A stretch of 64,000 nt of DNA from Celeribacter baekdonensis (GCF_900102315.1 NZ_FNBL01000002.1:221194-285193); one strand, 5' to 3'. Counted from the stretch's first letter, positions 18,232 through 27,979 are shown. Numbers and translations: made by a program. The notes: generated by a model not told the origin, from the letters alone.

Positions 18232-18562
18232 GCGCAGACCCCCAAGTTGTTGGTGTTGTTGACTTTTGTTATGTTTGCTCCGGCTGTCCGGTGCTTGAAT
18301 TGGTCAAACGGTATCACCTCGGACCGAGGCCGCAAGACCCAACGTGACGTTTTTTGTAACTTTTTTTACCACGCGATAAATTTTGTGGCACATTCCCTTG
18401 ACCTTCGCACAAAGCACGATCACTTTCGCTTTATTCAATCGCGAACAGGGGGGCTGTGCGAAATCGGCACTTGCCTCTGGCGCGTCGCCGCCGTCCCTTA
18501 AACGCGACCTCAGGCCAGATGCCCCATCGGGCGGCCTTTTCACATGACCCTCGGAGTCCAAA
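18232..18562. other. Divergent promoter region, importer operon and M20 gene
   Basis: A 331-bp gap between two diverging genes, with several poly-T and AT-rich patches (for example 18349-18368). It must carry both promoters. A TTGACC at about 18399 could be a -35 for the rightward gene, but the matching -10 is poor. A hairpin with a T-run lies just before the amidohydrolase start and is listed separately. Confidence 0.45.
18512..18540 (+). promoter_or_regulatory. Terminator-like hairpin just upstream of the M20 gene
   Basis: AGGCC (18512-18516) pairs with GGCCT (18533-18537) and GCCC (18521-18524) with GGGC (18529-18532), leaving a four-base bulge, followed by TTTT. It ends 22 bp before the start codon, so it would lie in the leader; a role in attenuation or ribosome access is possible, chance is not excluded. 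Confidence 0.35.
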
Positions 18563-19726
18563 ATGCCGATCAAAAACCGCCTCGCAGAAATGCTTCCCGA
18601 AATCACCGCATGGCGACGGGACATCCACGAAAACCCTGAGTTGCAATTTGACTTGCCGCGCACGTCGAAAAAGGTGGCGGATTTGTTGCGTGAGTTCGGG
18701 TGTGACGAGGTGGTCGAAGGCATGGCCAAAACCGGCGTCGTGGGGGTGATCAAAGGCAAAACCGACACCAAAGGCCGCACCATAGGGTTGCGCGCCGATA
18801 TGGACGCGTTGCCGATCTTGGAGGAAACCGGGGCGGATTATGCCTCCAAAAATCCGGGCGTCATGCATGCCTGTGGCCATGATGGCCACACCTCGATGCT
18901 TTTGGGCGCGGCCAAATATCTGTGTGAAACCCGGAATTTCGATGGCACGGCCGTGGTGATTTTCCAGCCTGCCGAAGAGGGTGGCGGCGGTGGTCGGGTG
19001 ATGTGCGAAGAGGGGTTGATGGACCGTTTCGGCATTGACGAAGTGTATGGCATGCACAATTGGCCGAACTTGGAGACCGGCACATTCGCGATCCGTCCGG
19101 GCCCGTTTTTTGCCGCAGCCGACGAGTTCGACCTCGTGGTGCGTGGCAAGGGGGGGCATGCCGCCAAGCCGCATGAAACCGTCGACAGCACGGTGACTGC
19201 CGCGCATCTTGTGCTGGCGCTGCAAACCATCGCCTCGCGCAATGTCGATCCGACCGAACAAATCGTGGTTTCCGTCTGCACCATCGAATCCTCATCAAAG
19301 GCCCACAACGTGCTGCCCGCCAGTGTGCTGTTGAAAGGCACCGTGCGCACGCTCGACGCAGGCATTCGCGATCAGGCCGAAGAGCGGATCAAAGCGATTT
19401 GTGCGGGCGTTGGCGCCACTTACGGGGCTGAGATCGAGGTCGACTACCACCGTGGTTACCCGGTGATGATCAACCATGATCAAGAAACCGAATATGCCAT
19501 TGAAGCCGCCACCAAAGTGTCGGGCGGCTGCGGGGAATACCCGCTGGTCATGGGGGGCGAGGATTTTGCCTATATGCTTGAGGAACGTCCCGGCGCTTAT
19601 ATCATCGTCGGCAACGGCCCCGGTGCCTCGGTGCATCACCCGAAATACATGTTCAACGACGAGGTTCTGCCTGCGGGCTGTTCATGGTATGCGGAAATGG
19701 TGGAAAGCCGCCTGCCTGCGGCGTGA
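18563..19726 (+). CDS. M20-family amidohydrolase (hippurate hydrolase-like)
   Basis: A 387-residue metal-dependent amidohydrolase of the M20D group, which cleaves N-acyl amino acids or aromatic amides. Metal-binding residues are seen in HACGHDGH (C104, H106) and PAEEG (E138, E139), with a late VMGGEDFAYM segment contributing the final ligand region. The dimerisation domain lies in between. It diverges from a peptide-type importer operon, so it may process the imported compound in the cytoplasm. No signal peptide. Confidence 0.92.
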   Translation: MPIKNRLAEMLPEITAWRRDIHENPELQFDLPRTSKKVADLLREFGCDEVVEGMAKTGVVGVIKGKTDTKGRTIGLRADMDALPILEETGADYASKNPGVMHACGHDGHTSMLLGAAKYLCETRNFDGTAVVIFQPAEEGGGGGRVMCEEGLMDRFGIDEVYGMHNWPNLETGTFAIRPGPFFAAADEFDLVVRGKGGHAAKPHETVDSTVTAAHLVLALQTIASRNVDPTEQIVVSVCTIESSSKAHNVLPASVLLKGTVRTLDAGIRDQAEERIKAICAGVGATYGAEIEVDYHRGYPVMINHDQETEYAIEAATKVSGGCGEYPLVMGGEDFAYMLEERPGAYIIVGNGPGASVHHPKYMFNDEVLPAGCSWYAEMVESRLPAA

Positions 19727-19799
19727 TGTGAGTAGCTGATCAGCAAAGGAAACAGGCGGTCCCGATCGGGGCCGTCAAAATCGGTTTTCGGGAGTGCGC

Positions 19800-20150
19800 A
19801 TGTCTTTTATCGCCATTTTTCTGGCCGCCTTGGTCGCCTTGTTGCATGTTTATATTTTCTACTTGGAAATGTTCGCGTGGGAGCGCCCGCGCACCCGAAA
19901 ATCCTTTGGCACCAGCGAAGAGTTTGCCAAATCGACCAAGGCTCTGGCCGCGAACCAAGGGCTCTATAACGGCTTTCTGGCCGCGGGGTTGATTTGGGGG
20001 CTGGTGGCGGCCAAGGCCGATGTGGTGGTGTTTTTCCTGCTTTGTGTGGCCGTGGCAGGGATTTATGGCGCGATCAGTTCGTCGCGCAAAATCCTGTTTA
20101 TTCAAACCATTCCGGCGTTGGTCGCACTTGTGGCTGTGGTTTGGGTCTGA
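19800..20150 (+). CDS. DUF1304 family membrane protein
   Basis: A 116-residue membrane protein with four hydrophobic segments. The FYLEMFAWERPRTRKSFG stretch and the ANQGLYNGFLAAGL segment are hallmarks of the DUF1304 family. The ATG at 19800 has GGAG at 19791-19794, a good ribosome site; an in-frame GTG at 19794 is unlikely. Function unknown. It ends 11 bp from the convergent moaA stop. Confidence 0.88.
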   Translation: MSFIAIFLAALVALLHVYIFYLEMFAWERPRTRKSFGTSEEFAKSTKALAANQGLYNGFLAAGLIWGLVAAKADVVVFFLLCVAVAGIYGAISSSRKILFIQTIPALVALVAVVWV

Positions 20151-20161
20151 GCTTTCAAAGC

Positions 20162-21181
20162 TCACCCACCCGTGTGCGACATGTGGCGCGAGACCTGACC
20201 ATCCGCCTTTTGGCGTGAATAATCAAAGTCATGGCCTTTGGGTTTGCGCAGGATTGCGGCCTCGATAGCTTTGATCAAAGGCGCGTCATCTTCAGGCGAG
20301 GCGCGCAGAATGTCACGCAGAGAGGCGTTGTCCTCCTGGCCCAGACACATGTACAATTCGCCGGTGCAGGTCATTCGCACCCGGTTGCAGCTTTCGCAGA
20401 AATTATGGGTCAAAGGCGTGATCAACCCGATCTTTTGGCCAGTTTCCTCAAGCCGAATATAGCGCGCCGGCCCGCCCGTGCGTTCCGCCAGATCGGTGAG
20501 GGTAAACTTTGTTGCAAGCTGTGCGCGCAGATCGTCCAAGGCCCAATATTGGCCCACCCGATCCTCATTGCCCAAATCGCCCATCGGCATGACCTCGATA
20601 AAGGTCAGGTCCATGTCCTCGCGGGCGCACCAGTCGGTGAGGGCGAACAACTCGTCTTCGTTAAAGCCCTTGAGCGCCACGGTGTTGATCTTGACCCGTA
20701 GCCCCGCCTTGCGCGCGGCGTCGATGCCCGACAGCACTTTGTCGAGCTTGCCCCAGCGCGTCACGCGTTCAAATTTCGCCGCATCGAGTGTGTCGAGCGA
20801 AACATTTATGCGCCGCACGCCCGCCGCATAAAGATCGCTGGCAAAACGGTCGAGCTGTGAGCCGTTGGTGGTCACGGTCAGCTCTTTCAACGCGCCGCTG
20901 TCCAAATGCCGTGACATTGCGTCGAAAAACGTCATGATCCCGCGCCGCACCAAAGGTTCGCCGCCGGTGATCCGAAGTTTTTCGACCCCCAAGCCGATGA
21001 AGGTCGAACACATCCGGTCCAACTCTTCGAGCGTGAGCAATTCTTTTTTCGGCAGAAACGTCATGTTTTCCGACATGCAATAGACACAGCGGAAATCGCA
21101 CCGATCCGTCACCGACACCCGCAGATAGGTGATCGCGCGGGCAAATGGGTCGATGAGGCGTGGGGCGAGGGCGTTGGACAT
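20162..21181 (-). CDS. moaA: GTP 3',8-cyclase MoaA (molybdenum cofactor biosynthesis)
   Basis: Radical SAM enzyme of 339 residues that converts GTP to the cyclic precursor in the first step of molybdopterin synthesis. The N-terminal cluster motif is CDFRCVYC (CxxxCxxC); the C-terminal substrate-binding cluster is seen as [13 protein letters not shown] with a later cysteine in YMCLGQED. The C-terminal Gly-Gly (SHTGG) needed for activity is present. No other moa gene lies near, so the pathway is spread over the genome. Confidence 0.96.
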   Translation of the reverse strand: MSNALAPRLIDPFARAITYLRVSVTDRCDFRCVYCMSENMTFLPKKELLTLEELDRMCSTFIGLGVEKLRITGGEPLVRRGIMTFFDAMSRHLDSGALKELTVTTNGSQLDRFASDLYAAGVRRINVSLDTLDAAKFERVTRWGKLDKVLSGIDAARKAGLRVKINTVALKGFNEDELFALTDWCAREDMDLTFIEVMPMGDLGNEDRVGQYWALDDLRAQLATKFTLTDLAERTGGPARYIRLEETGQKIGLITPLTHNFCESCNRVRMTCTGELYMCLGQEDNASLRDILRASPEDDAPLIKAIEAAILRKPKGHDFDYSRQKADGQVSRHMSHTGG

Positions 21182-21222
21182 GTCAGACTATTTAGGGCGC
21201 GTGCCGGGTTCTGCCAAGGGCA

Positions 21223-21867
21223 TTAGCTGTCGCTCGCGCGGCTTTGAACCACACGCCGCACCATCTTCGCCCGTTTGACATCGTGTTTGCCAAGGCTTTT
21301 CAGCCATGTTTCGGCGGTGCGCGACACGTCTTTGTCGGCATCTTGCAGCGCATAGGTCAGCCAAAACAGCACGTCATCAATGGCCAGTTTTTCCGCATCC
21401 GTCGGGTGGGCCAGTTTCGCCAAGGGCATGGACAACATCAAAGCGGCGCGGCGATCCAGACCACGTTCGGATTGGACCAAGGCGTGCACCTTGTCCATTT
21501 TGGACAGATCCACCACGATGCGACGACCGCCGGCGGCGGACAGCGCGTCTATGATCGGCCATGTCGTAGCCTGATCCAGCCAGTCACATATCTGCGCCCA
21601 AATCTCGGCATCGTCTTTGATCCGAGCCTGTGTCAAAAGCTTGGCCGCCATCAGTTGTGCATCAAACACGCCCGTGGCCCAAAGCCCGCGCGTCAGATCA
21701 AGCCGCGCAGGAAACGCCACCGCCTGACGCCAGTCGCGCGCCATCTCTTCGAGGGCTGCGGGGGCAACGCCAAGGTACGTGCCCTCACCAAACCGCGTGA
21801 CCAAATCGGCGGCGCGGGTGGGGTCTGCGGTGGCGTTCAGCGCGCTCATTGCGTCCTGTGGCGTCAT
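21223..21867 (-). CDS. DNA alkylation repair (AlkD-like) HEAT-repeat protein
   Basis: A 214-residue all-helical protein that resembles the AlkD-type DNA alkylation repair family. Supportive stretches are RGLWATGVFDAQLMAAKLL and DVLFWLTYALQDADKDVSRTAETWL with the ending KRAKMVRRVVQSR. AlkD enzymes remove bulky or positively charged N3/N7-alkylpurines. Catalytic residues cannot be assigned safely from the sequence alone. It overlaps the upstream gene by four bases, so the two are translationally coupled. Confidence 0.7.
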   Translation of the reverse strand: MTPQDAMSALNATADPTRAADLVTRFGEGTYLGVAPAALEEMARDWRQAVAFPARLDLTRGLWATGVFDAQLMAAKLLTQARIKDDAEIWAQICDWLDQATTWPIIDALSAAGGRRIVVDLSKMDKVHALVQSERGLDRRAALMLSMPLAKLAHPTDAEKLAIDDVLFWLTYALQDADKDVSRTAETWLKSLGKHDVKRAKMVRRVVQSRASDS

Positions 21868-22427
21868 TGATCTTCTCCCAAATTGAGGCGCAGGATGTCG
21901 GTGTCAAACCCGTCAATCGTTTGCGTGTTTTTGCGACGCCAATAGTCATGAATATAGTCTTTGCCCCGCGTCTGTCCCCATTGGCTGAGCACCGGGCGGT
22001 CTTTGTCAAATGTCATAAACGGCACGGCAAAGCCACAGGAGCTTTGCACCAAATCGACCGTCATGTCACAGAATTGCCGCGTATGCGGTTCCACCGTAAA
22101 CAGCGCGGCCATTTCCTGCCAATCGGGGTCGGTCATATGCACCGCGCGGGCGGTGCCATAGGCGCGCAGGATCAGCGGTTTTTTCTCAAATGAACACCAC
22201 ATAAGCGTCATCCGGTCCGCCCGCACCAAATGCCCCGCCGTCTCATTGCCAGACCCGGTGTAATTCATCCAAACGATCCGGTTTGGTCCCATAACGCGCA
22301 GGCTGTCCATGCCCTTGGGCGAGACATTGACCCGACCCTCAGGCGCCGCTGTGCCGACGAAATACAGGTGCTGCGCTTCGATAAAGGCGCGGTGCTCGTC
22401 ACTGATGGTGGGGAACTGATCCGACAT
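21864..22427 (-). CDS. Pyridoxamine 5'-phosphate oxidase-family protein
   Basis: A 187-residue split-barrel flavin-binding-type protein. The N-terminal HLYFVGTAAPEGRVNVSPKG and the GSGNETAGHLVRADRMTLMW stretch are the expected FMN-contact regions of this family. The C-terminal part with YIHDYWRRKNTQTIDGFDT is longer than the minimal domain. True pdxH function is not implied. Second in a leftward set after glmS, with 7 bp between them, and coupled by a four-base overlap to the AlkD-like gene. Confidence 0.85.
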   Translation of the reverse strand: MSDQFPTISDEHRAFIEAQHLYFVGTAAPEGRVNVSPKGMDSLRVMGPNRIVWMNYTGSGNETAGHLVRADRMTLMWCSFEKKPLILRAYGTARAVHMTDPDWQEMAALFTVEPHTRQFCDMTVDLVQSSCGFAVPFMTFDKDRPVLSQWGQTRGKDYIHDYWRRKNTQTIDGFDTDILRLNLGEDQ

Positions 22428-22434
22428 TTTGCGG

Positions 22435-24258
22435 TTACTCCACGGTCACAGATTTCGCCAAATTGCGCGGTTGATCCACATCCGTGCCCTTGGCCACCGC
22501 CGTGTGATAGGCGATCAATTGCGCCGGGATGGCATAGAGGATCGGGGCAAAAATATCTGGCACTTCGGGCATTTGCACCGTTTGCCACACGCCCTCGCGC
22601 GCCACCTCAAGTCCCTTTTTGTCCGACACCAACAACACTTTGCCGCCGCGCGCCATGACCTCTTGCATGTTCGACACGGTCTTGTCGAACAAGGCGTCAT
22701 GCGGGGCGAAGACGATCACCGGGGTGTGGCTGTCGATGAGCGCGATGGGGCCGTGTTTCAATTCGCCTGATGCGTAACCTTCAGCGTGAATGTAACTGAT
22801 TTCTTTGAGTTTTAATGCACCCTCCAGAGCCAGAGGAAACATCATCCCGCGTCCCAGAAACAACACATCCTTCGCCTCGGACAGTTCGTTTGACACCGCG
22901 TTCAATGTCTCATCCAGATCCAAGGCACGGGTCAAAAGCCCCGGCAATGTGCGCAACTCAGACAGCCGTGCGGCCAGCGTGTCAGCACTCATTTCGCCGC
23001 GTGCGCGGGCCGCCTCAAGCGCCAAAAGTGCGAGGACCGTCAACTGGCAGGAAAACGCTTTGGTCGAGGCCACGCCGATCTCGACACCGGCCAGGATCGG
23101 CAGCGCCATATCGCTTTCGCGCGCAATCGAACTTTCCGCCACGTTGACCACCGATAGGATGGTTTTGGCCTTGCCCTTCATATAGCGCAGGGCCGCCAAA
23201 GTGTCGGCGGTTTCGCCCGATTGGCTGACGAAAATTGCCAAAGTGTTGGGGGAGACAGGCGGTTCGCGGTAGCGGAATTCCGACGCCACGTCGATCTCAA
23301 CCGGCAGGCGCGCCACCTGTTCAAACCAATATTTCGCGGTGTAACAGGCGTAAAACGCAGTGCCGCAGGCGACCATCACAATGCGGTCATATTGGGCAAA
23401 ATCAAGCCCCGGATTGGGGAGGGTGATGCCCGCCCCGTCTTGCGACAGGTAGTAGGACAGCGCCTCCGCGATCACGGTCGGTTGTTCGGCGATTTCTTTC
23501 GCCATGAAATGTTTGTGCCCGGCTTTCTCAATCCGTGCGGCGTCCATGGCGATGGTGCGGCGCTCACGTTGGACCTGTGCGCCGGTGGCGTCAAAAATCG
23601 ACACGCTCTCGCGGGTGATCACCGCGCGGTCACCTTCGTCCAGATAGGTGATTTGATCGGTCATCTGGGCCAAGGCAATCGCGTCAGAGCCGACAAAATT
23701 TTCGCCTTTGCCGTGACCGATGGCCAAAGGCGAGCCCTTGCGCGCGGCAACCAAAAGATCCTCTTCGCCGTCAAACAGGAAACACAGCGCAAATGCGCCC
23801 TCAAGCGCGTCAATCGTCGCCATGGCGGCCTCTACGGGCGACAGGCCCGCCTCAACATGGCTTTGCGCCAAAAGGGCAACGGTTTCCGTGTCGGTCTGGG
23901 TGACGAAATCATAGCCCTTGGTGGCGAGTTCTGCACGCAACTCACGGAAATTTTCGATGATCCCGTTGTGCACCACCGCCACAGGCCCGGCTTTGTGCGG
24001 ATGGGCATTGGTCACCGAGGGTGCGCCATGGGTGGCCCACCGCGTATGGCCGATCCCGGCCTTGCCCGCCAATGGTTCATGCACCAGCAAATCCGACAGG
24101 TTCACCAGCTTGCCCACCGCCCGCCGCCGATCAAGATGACCGTTGTGAACGGTGGCAATCCCGGCGCTGTCATAGCCGCGATATTCCAGCCGTTTGAGCG
24201 CCTCGACAAGGATCGGGGCGGCTTCGTGATTTCCCAAAATACCGACAATACCGCACAT
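22435..24258 (-). CDS. glmS: Glutamine-fructose-6-phosphate aminotransferase
   Basis: Makes glucosamine-6-phosphate from fructose-6-phosphate and glutamine, the first committed step to UDP-GlcNAc for cell wall and LPS. The 607-residue product has the Cys2 nucleophile in MCGIVGILGN, the ATHGAPSVTNAHPH loop of the glutaminase domain, two SIS domains with the SQSGETADTLAALR loop, and the C-terminal KSVTVE. It follows glmU by one base, so pathway neighbours are cotranscribed. No glmS ribozyme-like leader is possible in this tight gap. Confidence 0.97.
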   Translation of the reverse strand: MCGIVGILGNHEAAPILVEALKRLEYRGYDSAGIATVHNGHLDRRRAVGKLVNLSDLLVHEPLAGKAGIGHTRWATHGAPSVTNAHPHKAGPVAVVHNGIIENFRELRAELATKGYDFVTQTDTETVALLAQSHVEAGLSPVEAAMATIDALEGAFALCFLFDGEEDLLVAARKGSPLAIGHGKGENFVGSDAIALAQMTDQITYLDEGDRAVITRESVSIFDATGAQVQRERRTIAMDAARIEKAGHKHFMAKEIAEQPTVIAEALSYYLSQDGAGITLPNPGLDFAQYDRIVMVACGTAFYACYTAKYWFEQVARLPVEIDVASEFRYREPPVSPNTLAIFVSQSGETADTLAALRYMKGKAKTILSVVNVAESSIARESDMALPILAGVEIGVASTKAFSCQLTVLALLALEAARARGEMSADTLAARLSELRTLPGLLTRALDLDETLNAVSNELSEAKDVLFLGRGMMFPLALEGALKLKEISYIHAEGYASGELKHGPIALIDSHTPVIVFAPHDALFDKTVSNMQEVMARGGKVLLVSDKKGLEVAREGVWQTVQMPEVPDIFAPILYAIPAQLIAYHTAVAKGTDVDQPRNLAKSVTVE

Positions 24259-24259
24259 T

Positions 24260-25612
24260 TTACTGCCCTTTTTGCTTTTTAGCTTTGAGAGACTTTAACT
24301 TTTCGAACATTCGCACCGCCAACATCGGTTTGTTCACTTGCTTGGCGCGCCCAATTGCCAAGGCGCCGTTCGGCACGTCAGAGGTGATCACAGATCCGCT
24401 TGCCGTCATTGCCTCATGGCCCACGGTGACCGGGGCGACCAGCATGGTGTTGGAGCCGATAAAGGCGTCGCGCCCCACCGTGGTGCGGTGTTTGAACACG
24501 CCGTCATAGTTACAGGTGATCGTGCCAGCGCCGATGTTGGTGCCATCGCCGATGTCGGCATCACCAATGTAGCTGAGGTGATTGACCTTGGTGCCTTCGC
24601 CAATCTGGGCGTTTTTAATTTCAACGAAATTGCCGATATGGGCGTTGTTCGCCAGTTCCGCGCCGGGGCGCAGCCGGGCATAGGGGCCGACGGTGGCCCC
24701 CATCGACACATGACAGCCTTCAAGGTGGCTGAACGCCCGGATGCGCGCAGTGCTTTCGACCGTCACGCCGGGGCCAAAGATCACATTCGGTTCAATCACG
24801 GCGTCCCGACCCAGATAGGTGTCGAGTGAGAAAAACACCGTCTCAGGGGCCATCAAAGTGACGCCATTCTCCAGGGCCTCTGCGCGTTTGGCGGCTTGGA
24901 AAATGCCATCGGCGCGGGCCAGCTCAGTGCGGGTGTTGACGCCCAAGGTTTCGGTTTCGGCGCAAGAGACGGCGGTGGCTGTCCGCCCGGATTTCCAAGC
25001 GATTTCAATAATGTCGGGCAGGTAATATTCCCCCGCCGCATTGTCATTGCCGACCTGGTCCAACAGGTCAAACAACACGTTAGCGTCTGCGGCGAGCAGC
25101 CCGGAGTTGCACAGGGTGATCGCGCGCTCGGATTCTGTGGCGTCTTTATATTCAACAATGCGGGTCAGCTTGTCACCGACCATCACCAAGCGCCCATACC
25201 GACCCGGATCAGCGGCCTCAAAGCCCAGCACCACAACGTCATGGGTTCGGCGGGCTTCGGCCATGCGCAAGATCGTGTCTTCAGACACAAAAGGCGTGTC
25301 GCCATAGAGGATGAAGACGTCGCCCTCGAACCCATCCAAAGCCTCCTTTGCCTGCAAGACCGCATGGGCGGTGCCCTGTTGTTCGTCTTGGCGGGCGATG
25401 AGGATGTCCTCGTCAATCTTATGCGCTTCGCGGGCGACCTGATCACCGCCGTGCCCCACCACGACCACCGTGCGCGCGGGGTCCAATGCGGCACCAGAGG
25501 CCAGCGCATGGGCAAACATCGGCGCGTTGCCGATGGGGTGCAAGACCTTGGGGAGGTCGGAGTTCATCCGCGTGCCTTGGCCTGCGGCCAAAAGAATGAG
25601 GGCTGTGGCCAT
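24260..25612 (-). CDS. glmU: Bifunctional GlcNAc-1-P uridyltransferase / GlcN-1-P acetyltransferase
   Basis: A 450-residue enzyme for the last two steps to UDP-GlcNAc. The N-terminal uridyltransferase domain has LAAGQGTRMNSDLPKVLHP; the C-terminal left-handed beta-helix shows hexapeptide repeats and the acetyltransferase motif GAGTITCNYDG. First gene of the glmU-glmS operon, diverging from a HAD phosphatase gene with a 193-bp gap. Length agrees with the family (about 450-460). Confidence 0.97.
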   Translation of the reverse strand: MATALILLAAGQGTRMNSDLPKVLHPIGNAPMFAHALASGAALDPARTVVVVGHGGDQVAREAHKIDEDILIARQDEQQGTAHAVLQAKEALDGFEGDVFILYGDTPFVSEDTILRMAEARRTHDVVVLGFEAADPGRYGRLVMVGDKLTRIVEYKDATESERAITLCNSGLLAADANVLFDLLDQVGNDNAAGEYYLPDIIEIAWKSGRTATAVSCAETETLGVNTRTELARADGIFQAAKRAEALENGVTLMAPETVFFSLDTYLGRDAVIEPNVIFGPGVTVESTARIRAFSHLEGCHVSMGATVGPYARLRPGAELANNAHIGNFVEIKNAQIGEGTKVNHLSYIGDADIGDGTNIGAGTITCNYDGVFKHRTTVGRDAFIGSNTMLVAPVTVGHEAMTASGSVITSDVPNGALAIGRAKQVNKPMLAVRMFEKLKSLKAKKQKGQ

Positions 25613-25805
25613 GTGATTTGGGTCCCGATCTGCTCTTTTCTTTATCTGTCTGTCGTTTTACCCATGGGAGAGAGGGCCGCAAGGCCAGTTGCGGTGAAAC
25701 CGCTTCACTTATTTTGACGCCACATTACAGCGATGCGCGACAGTTTGCCAAAGCGGGGTGAACAGGTCGGAGTTGCGACAGCAAAAAGAGACACAGGGAG
25801 AGACC

Positions 25806-26471
25806 ATGCGCACGGTGATTTTCGATCTCGACGGCACCTTGGCGGACACCTCCGCCGATCTGATCGCCTCCGCCAATGCCTGTTTTCGCGGGCTCGGTCA
25901 TGGCGATGTGTTGGACCCTGTGGCGGATGCGTCCACCGCCTTTCACGGTGGCCGCGCGATGCTCACGCTTGGGTTCTCGCGGGTTCAGCCGGGATTTTCC
26001 GAGGCCGATGTGATGGCGCAATATCCGCTTTTGCTGGCGGCTTATGGCGAGGCGATTGATGTGCACACCATGCTTTATCCCGGCGCGGTTGCCGCGATTG
26101 AGGGTTTGAAATCAAAGGGCTACGCGGTGGGCATCTGTACCAACAAGCCCGAAGATCTGGCGGATCGTTTGCTCACACGTTTGGGGGTGCGCGATTTGTT
26201 TGCCTCGATGATTGGCGCCAAAACGGTGGGGGTCTCGAAACCCGATCCCAAACCGTATCTTGCCGCTGTGACAGAGGCGGGCGGGGTCTTGGCGCAGAGC
26301 TTTTTGGTGGGGGACACCGACACGGATCGCAAAACGGCGCGGGCCGCAGGCGTGCCCTGCGCGTTGGTGACCTTTGGCCCGGATGGGGAGGGGGTGCGCG
26401 AGTTGGCGCCTGAGGCGCTGTTGCATCACTATGATGATCTGGCCCGCGTGACACAGGAGTTGATCGGATGA
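25806..26471 (+). CDS. Phosphoglycolate phosphatase-like HAD hydrolase
   Basis: A 221-residue HAD-IA phosphatase. Motif I is FDLDGTLADTSADLI with the nucleophilic Asp, motif II CTNKPEDL, motif III VSKPDPKPYL and motif IV VGDTDTDRKTARAAG. These match phosphoglycolate phosphatase (Gph), which removes 2-phosphoglycolate made by DNA repair or Rubisco, though other HAD substrates are possible. The ATG at 25806 has GGGAGAG upstream. Its stop overlaps the next start by four bases. Confidence 0.88.
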   Translation: MRTVIFDLDGTLADTSADLIASANACFRGLGHGDVLDPVADASTAFHGGRAMLTLGFSRVQPGFSEADVMAQYPLLLAAYGEAIDVHTMLYPGAVAAIEGLKSKGYAVGICTNKPEDLADRLLTRLGVRDLFASMIGAKTVGVSKPDPKPYLAAVTEAGGVLAQSFLVGDTDTDRKTARAAGVPCALVTFGPDGEGVRELAPEALLHHYDDLARVTQELIG

Positions 26472-27670
26472 CATCTGAGGTCTTTACCGGAAATTTCACT
26501 CAACAAGAGCCGATCCCGGAGGCGGCGATTGAGGCCGCGGTGGCGGTGATGCGTTCGGGACGGCTGCATCGTTACAACACTTTGCCGGGGGAGACGGGCG
26601 AGGTGGCGCTTTTGGAGGCGGAGTTTGCCGCCTTCACCGGGGCAAGATACGCACTCGCCGTGGCCTCCGGCGGTTATGCTTTGGGCTGTGCCCTGCGCGC
26701 GCTTGAGGTGCAGCCGGGGGAGCCGGTTTTGACCAATGCGTTTACCTTGGCCCCCGTGCCCGGCGCGATTGCCTCTGTCGGGGCGCGTCCGGTGTTTGTC
26801 GGCGTCACCGAGGGGTTGGTGATTGATCTCGATGATCTTCAGGTGAAAATCTCGGAGAGCGGGGCCAAGGTTTTGATGCTGTCGCATATGCGCGGGCATA
26901 TCGCGGATATGGATGCGCTGATGTATATCTGTAACGGCGCGGGCGTGGCGGTGATTGAAGATTGCGCGCATACGATGGGCGCGGCTTGGGATGGGGTGCC
27001 CTCGGGGCGGCACGGGATCATCGGTTGCTATTCGACCCAGACCTATAAACACATCAATTCGGGGGAGGGCGGGTTGCTCGTCACCGATGAGGATGAAATC
27101 GCGGCGCGCGCCATCATGTTGTCCGGTTCGTACATGTTGTACCCCAAACATACCGCCGCTCCGCCGGCTGAAATGTTCGAAAAGGTCAAATATGACACGC
27201 CGAATGTCTCGGGTCGAATGGACCATTTGCGGGCGGCGATATTGCGGGTGCAGTTGCGAAACCTGACCTCTCAGGTGGACAAGTGGAACGCGCGCTACCG
27301 GGTGGTTGAGGACGGGCTGGCGGATGTGCCGGGACTGACGCGAATTGTGCGGCCGCAACAAGAAAGCTTTGTCGGCTCGTCGATCCAATTCCTTTTGCTT
27401 GATTGGCCCGATGCCAAAATCGAAGCGGTGGTGGCGGGATGCGGCAGGCGCGGTGTGGATTTGAAATGGTTTGGCGCGGCGGAGCCGGTGGCCTTTACCT
27501 CGCGCTATGATTCATGGCGCTACGCTGATCCTCAGCCTTTGCCCGACAGTGATCGGGTGTTGCGGGCGATTGTGGATATGCGCCTGCCTTTGACCTTTTC
27601 GCTTGCGGATTGCGCGACACTGGCGCGGATCATTCGCGATGAGGTGGCGGCGGTCGCAGAGCGCACTTAG
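26468..27670 (+). CDS. DegT/DnrJ/EryC1/StrS-family aminotransferase
   Basis: A 400-residue PLP-dependent enzyme with the fold type I layout of sugar aminotransferases. The lysine that forms the Schiff base is expected in STQTYKHINSGEGG, where Gly-Glu-Gly-Gly follows as in the family. Other family elements are EDCAHTMGAAWDG and the C-terminal PLTFSLADCATLARII. Coupled by an ATGA overlap to the HAD gene. No nucleotide-sugar genes are adjacent, so the substrate and pathway are unknown. Confidence 0.85.
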   Translation: MTSEVFTGNFTQQEPIPEAAIEAAVAVMRSGRLHRYNTLPGETGEVALLEAEFAAFTGARYALAVASGGYALGCALRALEVQPGEPVLTNAFTLAPVPGAIASVGARPVFVGVTEGLVIDLDDLQVKISESGAKVLMLSHMRGHIADMDALMYICNGAGVAVIEDCAHTMGAAWDGVPSGRHGIIGCYSTQTYKHINSGEGGLLVTDEDEIAARAIMLSGSYMLYPKHTAAPPAEMFEKVKYDTPNVSGRMDHLRAAILRVQLRNLTSQVDKWNARYRVVEDGLADVPGLTRIVRPQQESFVGSSIQFLLLDWPDAKIEAVVAGCGRRGVDLKWFGAAEPVAFTSRYDSWRYADPQPLPDSDRVLRAIVDMRLPLTFSLADCATLARIIRDEVAAVAERT

Positions 27671-27979
27671 GCGGTCACATCATATAGAGGTGGGGCACTC
27701 TCTATCTTTCTGGAGGGGATGCGGCCTTTATGTCTGAGTAAAACGATAAGGTAAAGCGCTTCGAATCGCGCGCAAGCTGAATTTCCCGCCACAAATCGCC
27801 CCAAGCCGCATTTCGATCAAAAAAACTTGTCAGCGGCCTCGAAACAAAGGGCTTTCTCCACCTCGGTTCGGTTGACCCCTCTGCCACAGAGGGCTAAACC
27901 ACGACAAGCTAGCATTGCCGCGCGCCCGAGGTCGCTCCACTTTCAGAGACCTGCAAGCGCGCCTATCAAGGAGCCGCAC
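27671..27979 (+). promoter_or_regulatory. Leader region of the nuo operon
   Basis: A 309-bp gap before nuoA that has no coding signal. It contains a perfect 7-bp hairpin, CCCTCTG at 27877-27883 and CAGAGGG at 27887-27893 around CCA, placed between a TTGACC (27872-27877) and a TAAACC (27895-27900) that are 17 bases apart and could be weak -35 and -10 boxes. The promoter of the whole respiratory block is expected here. An operator or leader structure is a plausible reading for the hairpin. Confidence 0.5.

Noticed and set aside
22435-24262. A glmS ribozyme in front of glmS
   Set aside because: glmS follows glmU by one base, which leaves no room for a leader ribozyme, and this element is typical of Gram-positive bacteria.
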